This document shows, one piece after another, positions 1-10,790 of a DNA stretch of 64,000 nucleotides (the stretch's first letter is position 1; each line of letters begins with the position of its first letter). The translations under genes and the position numbers were made by a program. The DNA is from Pyrenopolyporus hunteri (lineage: Eukaryota; Ascomycota; Sordariomycetes; Xylariales; Hypoxylaceae). The stretch lies in contig CADCXC010000038.1 of the NCBI GenBank assembly GCA_902806595.1, positions 1,798,001-1,862,000 of the forward strand, in the 5' to 3' direction. Below the pieces are notes generated by a model. The model was not told the DNA's origin, did no database searches, and was given only the letters and a program-made list of their open reading frames with translations.

Positions 1-1063
1 GCCTACCATTCACCAACTGCGGCTCCGTGATCTTCTTCATTCGCCTTTCTTCGCTCCGGCCCTCCTTCTCGAGCCTGGACCACTCTTCGAGGATGGCTAG
101 ATCCGGCCACCTATTCCGTCTTCGACGTCGGGTTCGGGAGCTGCGGTTGTCGCGAGCTTGTTGGGCGTCTTCGTCGGCCAATTCCGACAATCCCTCTTGA
201 GGAAAGCAGACATCCTCCTCCGCCTGTAACGCGATAGTATGGCGCCTCTCGAACGGGGACTGATCGCGATCCTTGTCCCTCTCCGATTCGCCCGAGCTGT
301 TATCGTGAGAAACATTCTCCGCAAGCTCATCTCGCATCATGATGTCCCCAAAGCTCATATCCAGGCGATCGGAAGGCCCCAGCGTAGGCGAGCCGGGTAT
401 AGAAGGTGGATTATTGACATTGTACTTATCAGATGGCGTCGCAGGGCATATCTGGGTTCTCTTGCCCGACTTGCTAGAATTGGGACGGCTTAGAGACTTA
501 TCAGGCCTCCGTCGCCCATCCCCTGAAACATAACCTTGGGATGAGGAAACCTCAGGTCGAGTAGAGCCGGATAGTAAAGGTGCCGCCTCGTTATAATCGT
601 CGTCGTCCTCGTCGCGTTCACGGTTCTGGAAACTCTGCACTAAACGCGATCGGCTCGACGATTGCGGCATGTGGAGGGAGGTTGCGAGGATGGAAGGTCG
701 TCGTGGTCGTGGATATTGATGCTCCCTAGATCGGAATTAGTAAAAGCACCTTCGAGGATATGAATTGGGTGGTCTGGCGTACCTGTGGTCGAGAAGCGCC
801 TCGCTGTCGATGCTCGTATTACTCAGATTCCTCCCGCGCATATAGAAGCCGGCCCTATTGCCGCCATGGCTGGATGGGGGTAAACCCTCGCTCTGCACGT
901 TTCCGGACGAAGTGGCGAAGGACTTTCGTCTCTTCTTGTGCTTTCGGCCTGCGCGATGCTTCTTCTTGGATGCCGGCGCAGTAGAACCGGTCGCGTTAGA
1001 GGATACCGAGGGGTCGCCTGGAGCGCGAGAGGAGCCGAGGACGGAATATTGATTGCTAGACAT
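1..1063 (-). CDS. CorA-family (Alr/Mnr2-type) divalent metal transporter, N-terminal part
   Basis: The gene runs off the left edge, so only the cytosolic N-terminal region is present and the CorA membrane domain lies outside the window. The start is the ATG at 1063 (MSSNQYSVL). A 57-nt intron at 726-782 (GTACGC donor, TTACTAAT branch, CTAG acceptor) joins LLDH-R to EHQYPRPRR in frame. Visible features are a Lys/Arg-rich stretch (KKKHRAGRKHKKRRK), a LSNTSIDSEALLDHRE block, long Ser/Asp-rich disorder, an Arg-rich run, and then ILEEWSRLEKEGRSEERR followed by KKITEPQLVNGR. From memory, that last block and LLDHR are typical of fungal Mg/metal CorA transporters of the Alr1/Mnr2 group. Such proteins move Mg2+ and related ions across the plasma or vacuolar membrane. 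The assignment rests on these N-terminal signatures only; the GMN pore motif cannot be seen. Confidence 0.72.
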
Positions 1064-2322
1064 GATGGCGGATAATCATGCTCGAGCGAAAAATAATCCG
1101 TAAGGAAATCGGCCTTCGTTATGTGTAGGTGGTAGCGAATAGAATGTATGATTTTAAGTGTAGATAAGTAAGTCGAAGCTGAGTTAAGTCTTCTTTTATG
1201 TGATAAAATATGAATATGAATTGGCCTAGAGCTTAAGCTTTCCTACACTGATGTAAGTGCATTGATGACATTAACGTAGGTGGTACCTCCCTCTTAGCTC
1301 TAGCGCTCCTCCTGGTGATGTCAGTTGATGCGGATAGGTACCTATATGTACCTACCTGCCCGGGTCCCTTTGTAGATTCCCTATACATAGGTACCTCACG
1401 CCCGGATACGTAAGAGAGGTACATAATGCAGGATGAGTAGAAGTAGCCTGAGGTGTCGCGTCCCCGGACTTAACTCTACCTATGTATTACATTTATTGAT
1501 ATCCTTAAACACCTATCAAAGCATGGAATGCCGGACCTATTGAGGGCGTGGTGATTCAGAATCGGACATAGGATTCTGCACCGATTGTATCCTTTCCCGG
1601 CCCCAGGCGATTAGTTCCAACCCTGCCCCTGTAAGATTACCAGCTGGCAGCCAATTCCTGCCTATATCATTGGATAACTCAAGTGGGTGGGGTAACTTGC
1701 AGCTACCGTGCATCGAGGTAATGTACATATGTGCATACATGTATGTATGTATATGGTTAGGCAGGTACATGAGTACCGAACACATGCAGGAGAGGATTCA
1801 ATTGCGATGGGATTCCAACAGCACATCTACATCAATACAATGCGGTAGCCGTGCATACCTAGGTACCTAGGTAGGTGCCTACCTATATATGTTCGTCAAA
1901 AGTGCATGTGCTTTTCATAACGGAACAGCTAGGACACGACAATGGTACCCAAATCAAGACGGTGTGATGTAAATGGATGAATAACAAGCTATCTGCATCT
2001 ATGGCACATTGCTAGTCACAACAACGAAGGCTTGACCTATTGAGCTTCCGGCCTCAATTTTACGTGGAAATCCATAGTGACTAGCAAGTATTCGTATCGT
2101 GGACGTAGTATTATGCGCAGAGTGCTATCCTCCGCTGCTAAAACTTATGCTTTCCTATAGGATACCAATTGCTGTACTTTCTCACTCTAGACTGAGCCTG
2201 ATACCGTGTGCTCCGAATGCTTTTGTGCCTGAACCGTAACCTAAACGCCAGCTTCCAAACCGTTCGTAGGGGTATTAGAAAATATCGACATGAAAAACTC
2301 TGCCTTGCAGCTATTGAGACTC
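1064..2322. other. Intergenic: promoter side of the metal transporter, 3' side of CstF-64
   Basis: I see no gene here. The open frames are short and have no family resemblance. The stretch holds several TAGG/TACC-type repeat patches (about 1330-1425, 1740-1770 and 1853-1885) and moderately AT-rich sequence. The part next to 1063 should hold the promoter and leader of the metal transporter. The part near 2323 is 3' flank of the next gene. Confidence 0.6.
1853..1885. repeat. TAGG/TACC palindromic low-complexity repeat
   Basis: Overlapping CCTAGG and GGTACC palindromes run head to tail and flow into TAGGTAGG and CCTACC. This is the first dense copy of a simple-sequence family seen in most non-coding gaps of the window. 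Confidence 0.8.
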
Positions 2323-3448
2323 CTAACGCCTCTGACCCATGAAAGTCGCTCTGAGAGCCAGGATCTGCTGGCGTTCCGCTTCCGGCAGCTGATCAATCGT
2401 CTCTTGCGGCAAGTTCATGACCGCCTGCATCAGCGCGTCCGGATCCTGCTGCGGCGCTGCCACTGGTGCACTAGCCGCGGGAGGGGCATAACTGACTTGC
2501 GGAGCCGGTGCTGCGGGGGGTGCGTAGGGTGCGGCAACCGGTGGAGTGACAGTCGTAGCGCCCGTGTACGCCGCAGCGTATCCGGGGACAGATGGGACTG
2601 GCTGTGGAGCCGGGGGAGCCGGGGCAGCCGCTGAAGTGTCGGACACGGAGCGTATGGCGTCTGGAGAGACGAGGCCCATCAACAATAGAGCTTGAAATAT
2701 GGCGTAGGCGAGCTGTGGAGCCTGCTGGAGTAGCTCCGTTGCGCGAGCCGGGTCATTCATGACGAGGGACTTCATCTGCGCGAGGATATCGAGAAGCTGG
2801 CTCGGAGGAAGGGTGTTGAGAGTGCGCGAGATAGCATCGGTAGCGCTCACTCCGGGAGGCAATTCCTTTCCAGGCGGGAGGGGAGGAAGTGAACCGGCCG
2901 GTGCGGGCGGAGGAGGGGCATACGAGCCGCCGTTAGCGGGCTGGCCGGTCGAGGTGGAGGCGCTATTGGAGTCGTCACCGTCAACCCGACCTTCCGTACT
3001 GTAGTCGACGCGGAGCTTGCGACCCATGATCTCGTAGTCGTTTAGGTTTCGGACTGCCGAGGCTGCCGAGTCTACAGCAAGAAATGGGTAAGTAAGTAAG
3101 TAAGTACGTGAGTAGTAAGTGCTGGATGGGAGGTGATAATTGGTAGATAGAAACTAAGAAGTGGTGAAGTGGTAAGTTGGCGAGTGGTGGGTGATAAATC
3201 GCAGGTATGGGAACAATTGAATTGATGCAGGGTAATGTACGATTGTGGGATCTGGATGACTCACCTGCATCGGGGTACTCTGCAAAGCCAAAGCCCTTCG
3301 GTCGACCGGTGTCACGATCATAAACCAGTCGGAAATTCAGCACCTTGCCAGCTGTGCTGAAGATATCGCTAATCTGCTCCTCGGACAACCCATAGGGGAT
3401 ATTGCCGACAAAGACGACGCGAGACGGTGGTTTTGTTGACATTGTCAC
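2323..3448 (-). CDS. RNA15: Cleavage stimulation factor subunit, CstF-64/Rna15 family
   Basis: This is a nuclear pre-mRNA 3'-end processing factor that binds GU/U-rich RNA downstream of the poly(A) site. Two exons (3265-3448 and 2323-3071) are joined across a 193-nt intron at 3072-3264 and encode 310 residues. Residues 9-85 form an RRM with RNP2 VFVGNI and RNP1 KGFGFAEY; the intron interrupts the RRM and splicing restores PDADSAASAVRNLNDYE. A Pro-rich linker follows. The hinge domain spans about residues 137-200 (DAISRTLNTLPPSQLLDILAQ... LAYAIFQALLLMGLV) and in this family contacts CstF-77/Rna14 and symplekin. The small C-terminal helical domain is at 271-306 (DALMQAVMNLPQETIDQLP). Length and domain order fit fungal members. 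It diverges from prohibitin-2 across 478 bp. Confidence 0.93.
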
Positions 3449-3926
3449 AGACAGAAGCTTAACGGCAGGAATCGAAAGGTAAATAGCAGTTGGCAGCGGC
3501 CTGACGAAGTTATTGAATCAGCCAATTGGTAAGGCTATGAAGATGAAATCAGTTAGGAACAACATCCGAATCGCAGCTTAAGAGAACGCGAGGTTTCCAT
3601 CTACACGGTAGGCTTTGATATCGATAAAGATAAATGTGGCTTGGCCCTCTCATTGGTCAGTGCGTCTCATACATCAAAAAAAGAAAAAGAAAAAAAGGGA
3701 AAAAGAGCAAGAGCTCGAGCACGGACCGTGGGTACCTATGTACACGTACATGTACATAGGTACATATGTACGCCCTTCTTGGCCCGGGGAAGAAAACCGA
3801 TCGCTATTCGCTGGAAGTGTCAAAGCTTCCAGATCTTTTTCAATGTTCTAGCAGCACCACTTCTCTCATCCGTCCATACATCACCACTCTCATAGTCGCC
3901 GCCATCTCCCTCTAACACCACCCAAG
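3449..3926. promoter_or_regulatory. Divergent promoter region between CstF-64 and prohibitin-2
   Basis: These 478 bases separate two start codons pointing away from each other, so both promoters should lie here. CCAAT-type pentamers are visible at 3522-3526 and, inverted, at 3652-3656. An A-rich AAAAAG run is near 3676-3705, and a TACC/GTACAT repeat patch is at 3730-3770. No protein binding is shown by sequence alone. Confidence 0.5.
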
Positions 3927-5016
3927 ATGTCGCGCTCACCAATGGACGACTATATGGATCGGATGCGGGCGATGGTGCGCCAGGGCCGTGGCGGATTCCC
4001 CGGCGGTGGATTCCCCGGTGGTCGTCCGCCCGCTGGAAGCGGCATGGCGCTTGCTGCCATCGGTCTAATTGGTGGTGGCATTTTCCTGCTGCAGAACTCT
4101 CTATTCAACGTCGACGGAGGTCACAGGGCTATCAAGTACCGGAGGATAAGTGGTGTTAGCAAGGAGATCTATAGCGAAGGTCAGTCCGACTTCTCCGAAA
4201 GCCCGGAGGCTCCTAGCCTCCGTCGCAATATAGGATGACAGACAATCTGACATGTCCACTCGGCTATGTGCAGGAACTCATATTATGATCCCCTGGTTTG
4301 AGACCCCGATCACCTACGACGTGCGAGCGAAACCGAGGAATGTTTCCTCGCTCACCGGTACCAAGGATCTGCAGATGGTCAACATCACTTGCCGTGTGCT
4401 CTCTCGACCCGATATCAAAGCCCTCCCGCAGATTTACAGGACGCTCGGACAGGACTACGATGAGCGAGTGCTGCCTTCTATCGTGAACGAGGTGCTGAAG
4501 AGCGTGGTTGCGCAGTTTAACGCCAGCCAGTTGATCACGCAACGAGAGAACGTTGCTAAGCTAGTTCGAGACAATCTCTCGAGGCGAGCTGCAAGATTCA
4601 ACATCTTATTAGATGACGTTTCCCTTACGGTGAGCCGCTAATGCATCTAAGGGGGTATATGATGCTCTTGTTCATGCTAATAAATCCTACTATAGCACCT
4701 CGCTTTCTCTCCCGAGTTTACGGCCGCCGTTGAAGCGAAGCAGGTAGCACAGCAGGAGGCGCAGAGGGCAGCTTTCGTGGTCGACAAGGCACGGCAGGAG
4801 AAGCAGGCCATGGTTGTTAAGGCGCAGGGTGAGGCACGATCCGCCGAACTTATTGGTGAGGCGATCAAGAAGAATAAGGCGTACGTTGAGTTGAAGAAGA
4901 TCGAAAACGCAAGGGCCATCGCCGCCCAGATGCAAGAGTCCGGCGGCAAGAATAAGCTGCTCCTCGATGCGGAGGGTCTTGGACTGAATGTGTTTAGCGA
5001 TGACCGTAAGCCTTAG
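3927..5016 (+). CDS. PHB2: Prohibitin-2, mitochondrial inner-membrane scaffold
   Basis: The protein is a subunit of the ring-shaped prohibitin complex of the mitochondrial inner membrane, which supports cristae and modulates m-AAA protease. Three exons (3927-4179, 4274-4629, 4696-5016) encode 309 residues, the usual size. A Gly/Arg/Pro-rich N-terminus precedes one hydrophobic segment at about residues 38-57 (MALAAIGLIGGGIFLL). The SPFH/PHB domain follows, with FNVDGGHRAIKYRRISGV, HIMIPWFETPITYDVRAKP, then QIYRTLGQDYDERVLPSI and NASQLITQRE. The C-terminal coiled coil is Ala/Glu/Lys-rich (AFSPEFTAAVEAKQVAQQEA) and ends GLGLNVFSDDRKP. Introns of 94 and 66 nt have good GT/AG signals and both preserve the family frame. 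Confidence 0.96.
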
Positions 5017-5786
5017 GCATGAGGCGTCAGGAGGAACCAAAATCTCCACTGTATGTTTAAGAGCTAATCACTGTACAAAATATGGATATATGACCATGTC
5101 TCTGTTCCTCCGAAGCTAGTCTCCTCTTGAACCATCTCTGAATGGGAGCTTGATTTATCAGTCTTACAAAACCGGCTTCATAGTATAGCATCTACACATT
5201 CAATTTTTGGTGAGACGGCAGTCAACCATAATCGAATCCGTCCGCTGGTATTGACTTCGTTATATGTTAGATGAACACACATACGTAGGTACCTAGGTAT
5301 CTATGTTCGAGGTAGGTAGGCAGGTGAAGGGTTTGGCCTACAAACATACCTAGGTACATATAGTAGTCATTCTATATATTCGGAGAAGTTGTCGATAATT
5401 GCTATGTTCCTCTTATACTAGTATAAGAGATACGTGAGGCGCTTATAAAGACACAGACGTATTAGGTTACGAGGTACCTGGCTCTAGGGAAAGTACGGTA
5501 GTGGTAGTAGGGGTTAAGCTTGCGGGAGGTCTTCCAGGTGGGGCTTCGTAGATAACCCCACCTAGGCAGATCGACCCCACCATGACTTTCCTAGGTATCC
5601 TCACGGGTACCTATCCCGTCACTTGTCTCCCCCATTACTAAACTCCAAACCGCCAAAACATAACCCGTTAAACACATCCATCCTTTCTTCTATTCGGCCA
5701 CGCATACCGCCGCCTCATCGCAGAACCAGCGCCGTCGGAAAAAAAACAACTGCTTCCGAGCACCTTCTCACTCAAACACCGCCAAG
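5017..5786. other. Intergenic between prohibitin-2 and Rub1
   Basis: There is no gene. It contains 3' flank of prohibitin-2, a TAGG/TACC repeat patch (5284-5358), and a pyrimidine-rich leader upstream of the Rub1 start with an A8 run near 5740. Poly(A) and promoter sites cannot be fixed. Confidence 0.55.
5284..5358. repeat. TAGG/TACC palindromic repeat patch
   Basis: GTAGGTACCTAGGTATC is followed by GGTAGGTAGGCAGGTG and ACATACCTAGGTACAT. The same CCTAGG/GGTACC alternation occurs at 1853-1885 and elsewhere, here between two housekeeping genes in tandem. Confidence 0.75.
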
Positions 5787-6389
5787 ATGATGATCAAGTA
5801 TGTCTCCCCGATACCTCCCCCGCCGTGGTATAGCCCCCGTGGAACCGGATTGATAGGGACCACGATGAGCTGACATGCGGCGCAGAGTGCGAACCCTTAC
5901 GGGCAAGTTGATCTCGCTCGACGTCGAGCCTACCTCCAAGGTACGCTTCTCCCACATCCATTTCTCTTTCGCACCTAGAGGGAGCGGCGACGGACTCCCG
6001 ACGTCGCGGCACGTGGTGCTCCTCATCGTTCTAAGGGACACGAAAGCCACCGGTTCAGTTGGAGTGCTAACTATCCTACCCCCCTTAGATCGAGGACGTC
6101 AAGAAGAAGGTCGAGGAGAAGGAGGGCATCACGCCCGACCAGCAGCGACTCATCTACGGCGGCAAGCAACTGTTCGTATCCCCAACCCCTTACAAGATTC
6201 ACCCGTCATCCTACCTTTCTTCGCTTCTATCCCACACTCCATATCCGCGTCCGCCTACGCGGGAACAGCCGTAACTAACCTCCCACGGCAACCATATTTA
6301 GGCACGACCAGTTGACCATGACGGACGCCGCCATCGTCCCCGACGCCACACTGCATTTGGTCCTGACCCTGCGCGGCGGCCAGTGCTAG
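5787..6389 (+). CDS. RUB1: Rub1/NEDD8 ubiquitin-like modifier
   Basis: A small ubiquitin-fold protein that is conjugated to cullins to activate SCF-type ubiquitin ligases. Four exons (5787-5797, 5886-5940, 6089-6171, 6302-6389) encode 78 residues. The first exon has only 11 nt, so no single open frame reveals the gene. The product starts MMIKVRTLTGKLISLDVEP, carries EEKEGITPDQQRLIYGGKQL around the Lys48 equivalent, and ends LHLVLTLRGGQC. The family needs the C-terminal Gly-Gly exposed, so the QC tail must be removed by a Yuh1/DEN1-type protease. Residue 72 is Thr, as in yeast Rub1, rather than Ala (animal NEDD8) or Arg (ubiquitin). Intron 3 uses an unusual GTTCGT donor, but only this choice keeps the frame. 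Confidence 0.93.
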
Positions 6390-7612
6390 GTCTCCTTCCC
6401 ACCCCGACTCCGAACTTGAGCTGCGCACCCGCCGCGCTGCGCCCTCGATTAGCTGCCGGCCATCGTGTCCCTTTGCTCCCTAGATAGTTCTGAGAGATAG
6501 GCTCGTCGCAGTAATATGGCAGGATCGGGCGCCTGGCCTAAGTTCATGATGTCTATGGAAAAGGGAAAGGAAAGGGGAGGGGAGGGGAGGCGAAAATATC
6601 TACCTACTTCACAAGCAGCTCCTGGAAGCCGGTGCGAATCGGCTTGACCTGTGCCGCTATTGCCGTGGAAAATGAGGATGAGGAGGAAGGAGCGCATATA
6701 TTTTTACCAAGCACCTAGATGGTCGCATCGCGGAAGATCCCGCACATAGATTAGGGCAGAACGCCTAGACATGATATTCCCAATTCGTTGATGAGCTTAA
6801 AAAAACCGTATTTGTTACCTAAGGTAGCTTAGGACGTGATTCTCCCGCTCTTGGATACTTGGTCGTAGGCATATGCCTAAGTTACATCGGCCTACTCCTC
6901 AAGGGAACTTGAGGTCCTAAGTATGGTGAGCGCCACGCTTCGTCCATCTCGGGGATGATCAAATTGTATACGCCGGTCCGAATTTGAGGGTCTGACGCAA
7001 GCTTATAGTCTAGGGCCCGTCCAGGGAATACTACGTCTTAGGAGTTACATCACGTAGATCTGGGGATGATATCTAATTCTCAACCCGTAATGCAATTCCT
7101 TATGCGCCTATGTCTGAGAACTAGTTTAGAGTTTAGAAGGCTCAACGCAGACAAATCTAGTCTGATACGTCTTCTCTGCTACTTCTCCCTGACCTCGAGC
7201 TATATGTGAACCCGGTATTTACGCGGCTCCACGAAGACGCCGCAGCGTTCGAAATAAACGAAAACAATTAACACAGGTGGTATTTTCCCCCCGTCCTTGC
7301 CTCCCCATGCACTTCCCTCCTCAAGCCCGGAGAACGGAAAATATACGTAAGCCGTTGATCCTCCACGCCATACTCTCGTGATACCATGATTAAACGCAGG
7401 AAAGTGAAAATGGTGTACATTGGAAGAGAAGAATTTATCGTGAACGATATGCGCGACCTATAGTAGACCTGCCCCTCGAAAAGGTAGGAGAGTCTCGGAA
7501 GTACCGGGCTAGGAATATGTCGCGAAAGCGAGTTGTCCAAGTTTGTCTCCCGTCTCTGTTCCGTTTCAAATAGGATTTGTCACATAGTATGACGGGATCG
7601 TATGAGCGGCCT
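6390..7612. other. Intergenic between convergent Rub1 and elongin A
   Basis: Two 3' ends face each other and I see no gene. A purine tract at 6557-6592 contains GGGGAGGGGAGGGG (6574-6587), a possible G-quadruplex former. The remainder is unremarkable, with short imperfect palindromes near 6820-6890. Confidence 0.55.
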
Positions 7613-9119
7613 TTACGACATTCGGCGAGCCTTCGGTTTCGGTTTCATGAAGATGCTGGGCGGCTGCTTTCGTTTTTGCCCAGCTATAACCGGCTTAGGC
7701 TTGGGTTCGGTCGTCGAGTTACTAGGGCCTGCTGTGCCAGGGCCGGGGGAAGTAGCAAGCGATGGCGATTGCGGAATCGAAGTAGGCGTGAAAGATTTCG
7801 GCGTCGTGGGGGAGGAAGCAGTCGGTTTAGGAGCGGGCTTTGATGTAGACGTATCGGCCGGAACGACTTTCGTAGGCCGGTTTTTCCACGAATGGCCCAT
7901 CTTCATCTTGGCGAGGCCAGATAAGCCGGATGTAGCTGTAGAAGTGGGTGCTGGCGGACGCGAAGATGAGCCTTTACTTTGAGAAGGTATTATCGCAGTC
8001 TTCGACGTCTTGCTGGAGGCAGATGTGGTGAGCTTGTTGTCGAAGAGACCTTCTAGTTCATCGACATCCAACCCGCCGGGTTCCTGGTCCTCATCCTCCT
8101 CATCCTCCTCGTACTCATCGTCGAACAACTCTTCATCCGAAACGATAGTCACTCCTTTTTTAGCAGTTCCGTTCTTCGCCTTAAGCAGTCGTGCCTCGCG
8201 TTCCTTCTGCTCTCGTTCCCAGCGTTCCCCAACACGCGGCTGGGGGGCTTGGATCTTTCTCATAGAAGGGAGGGACTTGATCCGGTGCTCCTCGACCATA
8301 CCCAGCGGCGCGCGAGTGATCTGACCTTGTCGGACCGGGAGTTGGCCGGTGGGCGTGGCAAGCCTGTTTCTACGGCTCATCTCTGCAGCCTCTCGTCTGG
8401 CCCTCTGCATGACACTTCGGGCCGATGTGATCTTGGTTCGCGATCCACCTCCCCATCTAAGACCGCCCGTAGAGCCGTCATGCGCCTTACCCGTGCCTCT
8501 GCGACGACCCGGAGCCGGACCCAGGAGCTTTGTATCGAAATTGACAACCGTGCTGGCCTTCTCTTGCTTCTCCTTCTTAAGGGCGCCCAGACTGGAAGTC
8601 AACTTCTCCAATGCCGCACGCTTCTCCTCCGCATCGATCTTCTTGTACTTATAGTAGATCTTGCTCCACGAGGTGGGATTGCGCGGTTCGAAATGATGTT
8701 TCTTTACTTGATGAGGGAAGTCGCGGTTGATAAGACGCTGCCAGCACTCAGCATCGTCGCCTTGGATTTGAGGCGATCTCTCCTCTATTTCTTGCAGTTG
8801 CGCGGGATTGTCGATTCTCATAAGGATCGGGCGAAGGATTGAGTAAGGCAGGCCGCCCACATCGTTAATGTCTATTGAAGGGCCCATGTTAGTGTTTTTC
8901 ATGGAATTGGCGAGACTAAATAATATGAGGTATTGTAAGAGTGTTGGAGGCTCAAGAGCAATGCGAGCCGAGGGATTTCCGTTAAATAGAGGGAGAGTCA
9001 GAGAGTCCGTGTGGTGGGAGTGAAATTCATATAGTGAATTGGAATACGTAGGTAGGGTACGTACCTTTGATGTTCCTAATGCACACCGCGGTGCATAGAT
9101 CAACAAGTGTCTTAACCAT
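7613..9119 (-). CDS. ELA1: Elongin A (SIII transcription factor subunit A)
   Basis: This is the nuclear elongin A subunit, which stimulates Pol II elongation and, with elongin C and a cullin, acts as a ubiquitin ligase adaptor. The true start is the ATG at 9119. Exon 1 (9065-9119) encodes MVKTLVDLCTAVCIRNIK, a clear BC box (TLVDLC). A 193-nt intron (8872-9064; GTACGT donor, CACTAAC branch, AATAG acceptor) joins it to DINDVGGLPYSILRPILMRI. The protein is 437 residues. The family core is at about 1-105 (ERSPQIQGDDAECWQRLINRDFP), then a helical KYKKIDAEEKRAALEKL segment. The C-terminal half is disordered and Ser/Pro/Thr-rich with an acidic EEDEEDEDQE run. An uninterrupted frame continues upstream through the intron and misleads start choice. 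Confidence 0.93.
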
Positions 9120-10790
9120 TGTCCCGTCAAACTAGATCGGAAAACAATGAGGTGGTGTGGCTGCTTGTTGTAGAGAGTGAATCGAAGCCTATGTGTTTGA
9201 AGCTTGAGTTGTTTCCGTGCGGTTGTTTTAGGATGCAGTCTGTAGAAGCCCTTGCCAGCCCAGACCAGAAGAGTCAAGGTCAATAGACAGGTGAGTTTAC
9301 GTCTACTCTGAGTGACTGTATGCAGTCTCTTAAGGTTTGAAACTTCAGCCGGGGCTTCGATAGACTCGGTTGTCGAATGTTTACACACCGACCCAGTGGT
9401 GTAATGAAAGTTTAGGGGAGAAGAGGGTAGCTTGGGTTATTGGTAAACTCAAGCTGTAAACTATTCTCCGGGATGCTTTCAAGCCAAAAAAAAAAGTGCT
9501 CGAGGTATCGTCGTTGTTTCTCGATATCGATATTAATGTGCTCGGTTGCCTCGATCATCCAGGTGGATCGAGGTTGTCGGGAAGCAGCCACTGTTCACTA
9601 TGCTTAGGATTCGGTATCAGCGTGGACGAGTAAGTGCCGTGTAGCCCCGAGATATTATTATGATTATTAGTATTATCGTTCAAGGTTAAGGAAGTGGCTG
9701 TTTTGGATAGCCAACACATGGTTCCTATGCTCACACAAAGACTCAAAAGGGAGGTTGTAGTCGGGAAGTTGGACTTGAGGCTGACACGTGGGTCGCTGAT
9801 CTGCGATACTAACATTTTATTTGGTGGTCTCCCGCTCCTCCAAGTACCCCAAGCAGCCGCCAAACAGCCGCCAAGCACGCGCCTACCTAACCGTGCTATA
9901 CACTACACTAAGGTGGAGCTTATATACTATGTAGTACCAACCTGTATTACGTGACCGTCTTTCACGGCCTCTTCTTAGTATTAGTACGTAATGTCGTAAC
10001 TACATACATCTCGACTGGCCTTCAAGGTTCACAAAACGATGATCTCAGCCCTATACACTTGAGCAGCCTAGCCTCTTACTTTTTAGAGTCTCCTTAATGA
10101 ACATATACAGATGCATACACGTACATATAAGTTGAAGTCATAGGAGCTTAAAGACAACATAATCTTAGCGGATTAATTTACCGAATTTACCGTATAGCAA
10201 AACAAAATGCAGTCTTTTTATCCCAAGATATAAATACCTACCAAGGTACATACCTTGCCTATCCAATATCCGATACCTAGGTAGGTATCTAACGCCCCCA
10301 ATATCGTACCAAGAAAAAGAAAACTATTTAGGAGCTCACGAGGAGCAGCCACGCTACATATTATACAATAGGTATCAGCTGGCCGTATATAGCATTCAAA
10401 GCTCAACAGTCTCTCACACCCTTCTTTCTCACCTGAGAGAATCAAACAATTTCAGATATCAACTTTTTTCCTTTTAGAACAGGCTTTCTTGTTGTATTAT
10501 TCAATACCGTTACTCGCTAGACTCTACCGCCTAACGATCATCTAAAGCCGAACCATAACTGAATGCAGCCAACCTAGCTCGAACCGAATAAGGAACCTAT
10601 CGTAATTTTGACGACCAATACACCTACGGCTGTTGGTATCTTCCTGCCCCCATATCCCTTGTACGCCGTGACGCCATCAACCCGTGATCAGAACCGCCCG
10701 GGAATATCCTAACAATGTGCAGCGAAGTTTATACATGAACCATTATTTCGTCCTTGCCGCTCCGATCTTCAATTGCCCAGCGATAGGCAA
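9120..10790. other. Intergenic between elongin A and RAD21
   Basis: No gene is supported. It holds the elongin A promoter (next to 9119) and 3' flank of RAD21. A TACC/TAGG patch lies near 10235-10290. AT content rises over 10020-10560. The 107-codon antisense frame at 9555-9878 resembles nothing I recognise. Confidence 0.55.

Noticed and set aside
8872..9388. Upstream in-frame extension of elongin A with a 591-codon frame
   Set aside because: It runs through a clear intron (GTACGT, CACTAAC, AATAG), and the extension lacks family similarity while the alternative exon gives a perfect BC box.
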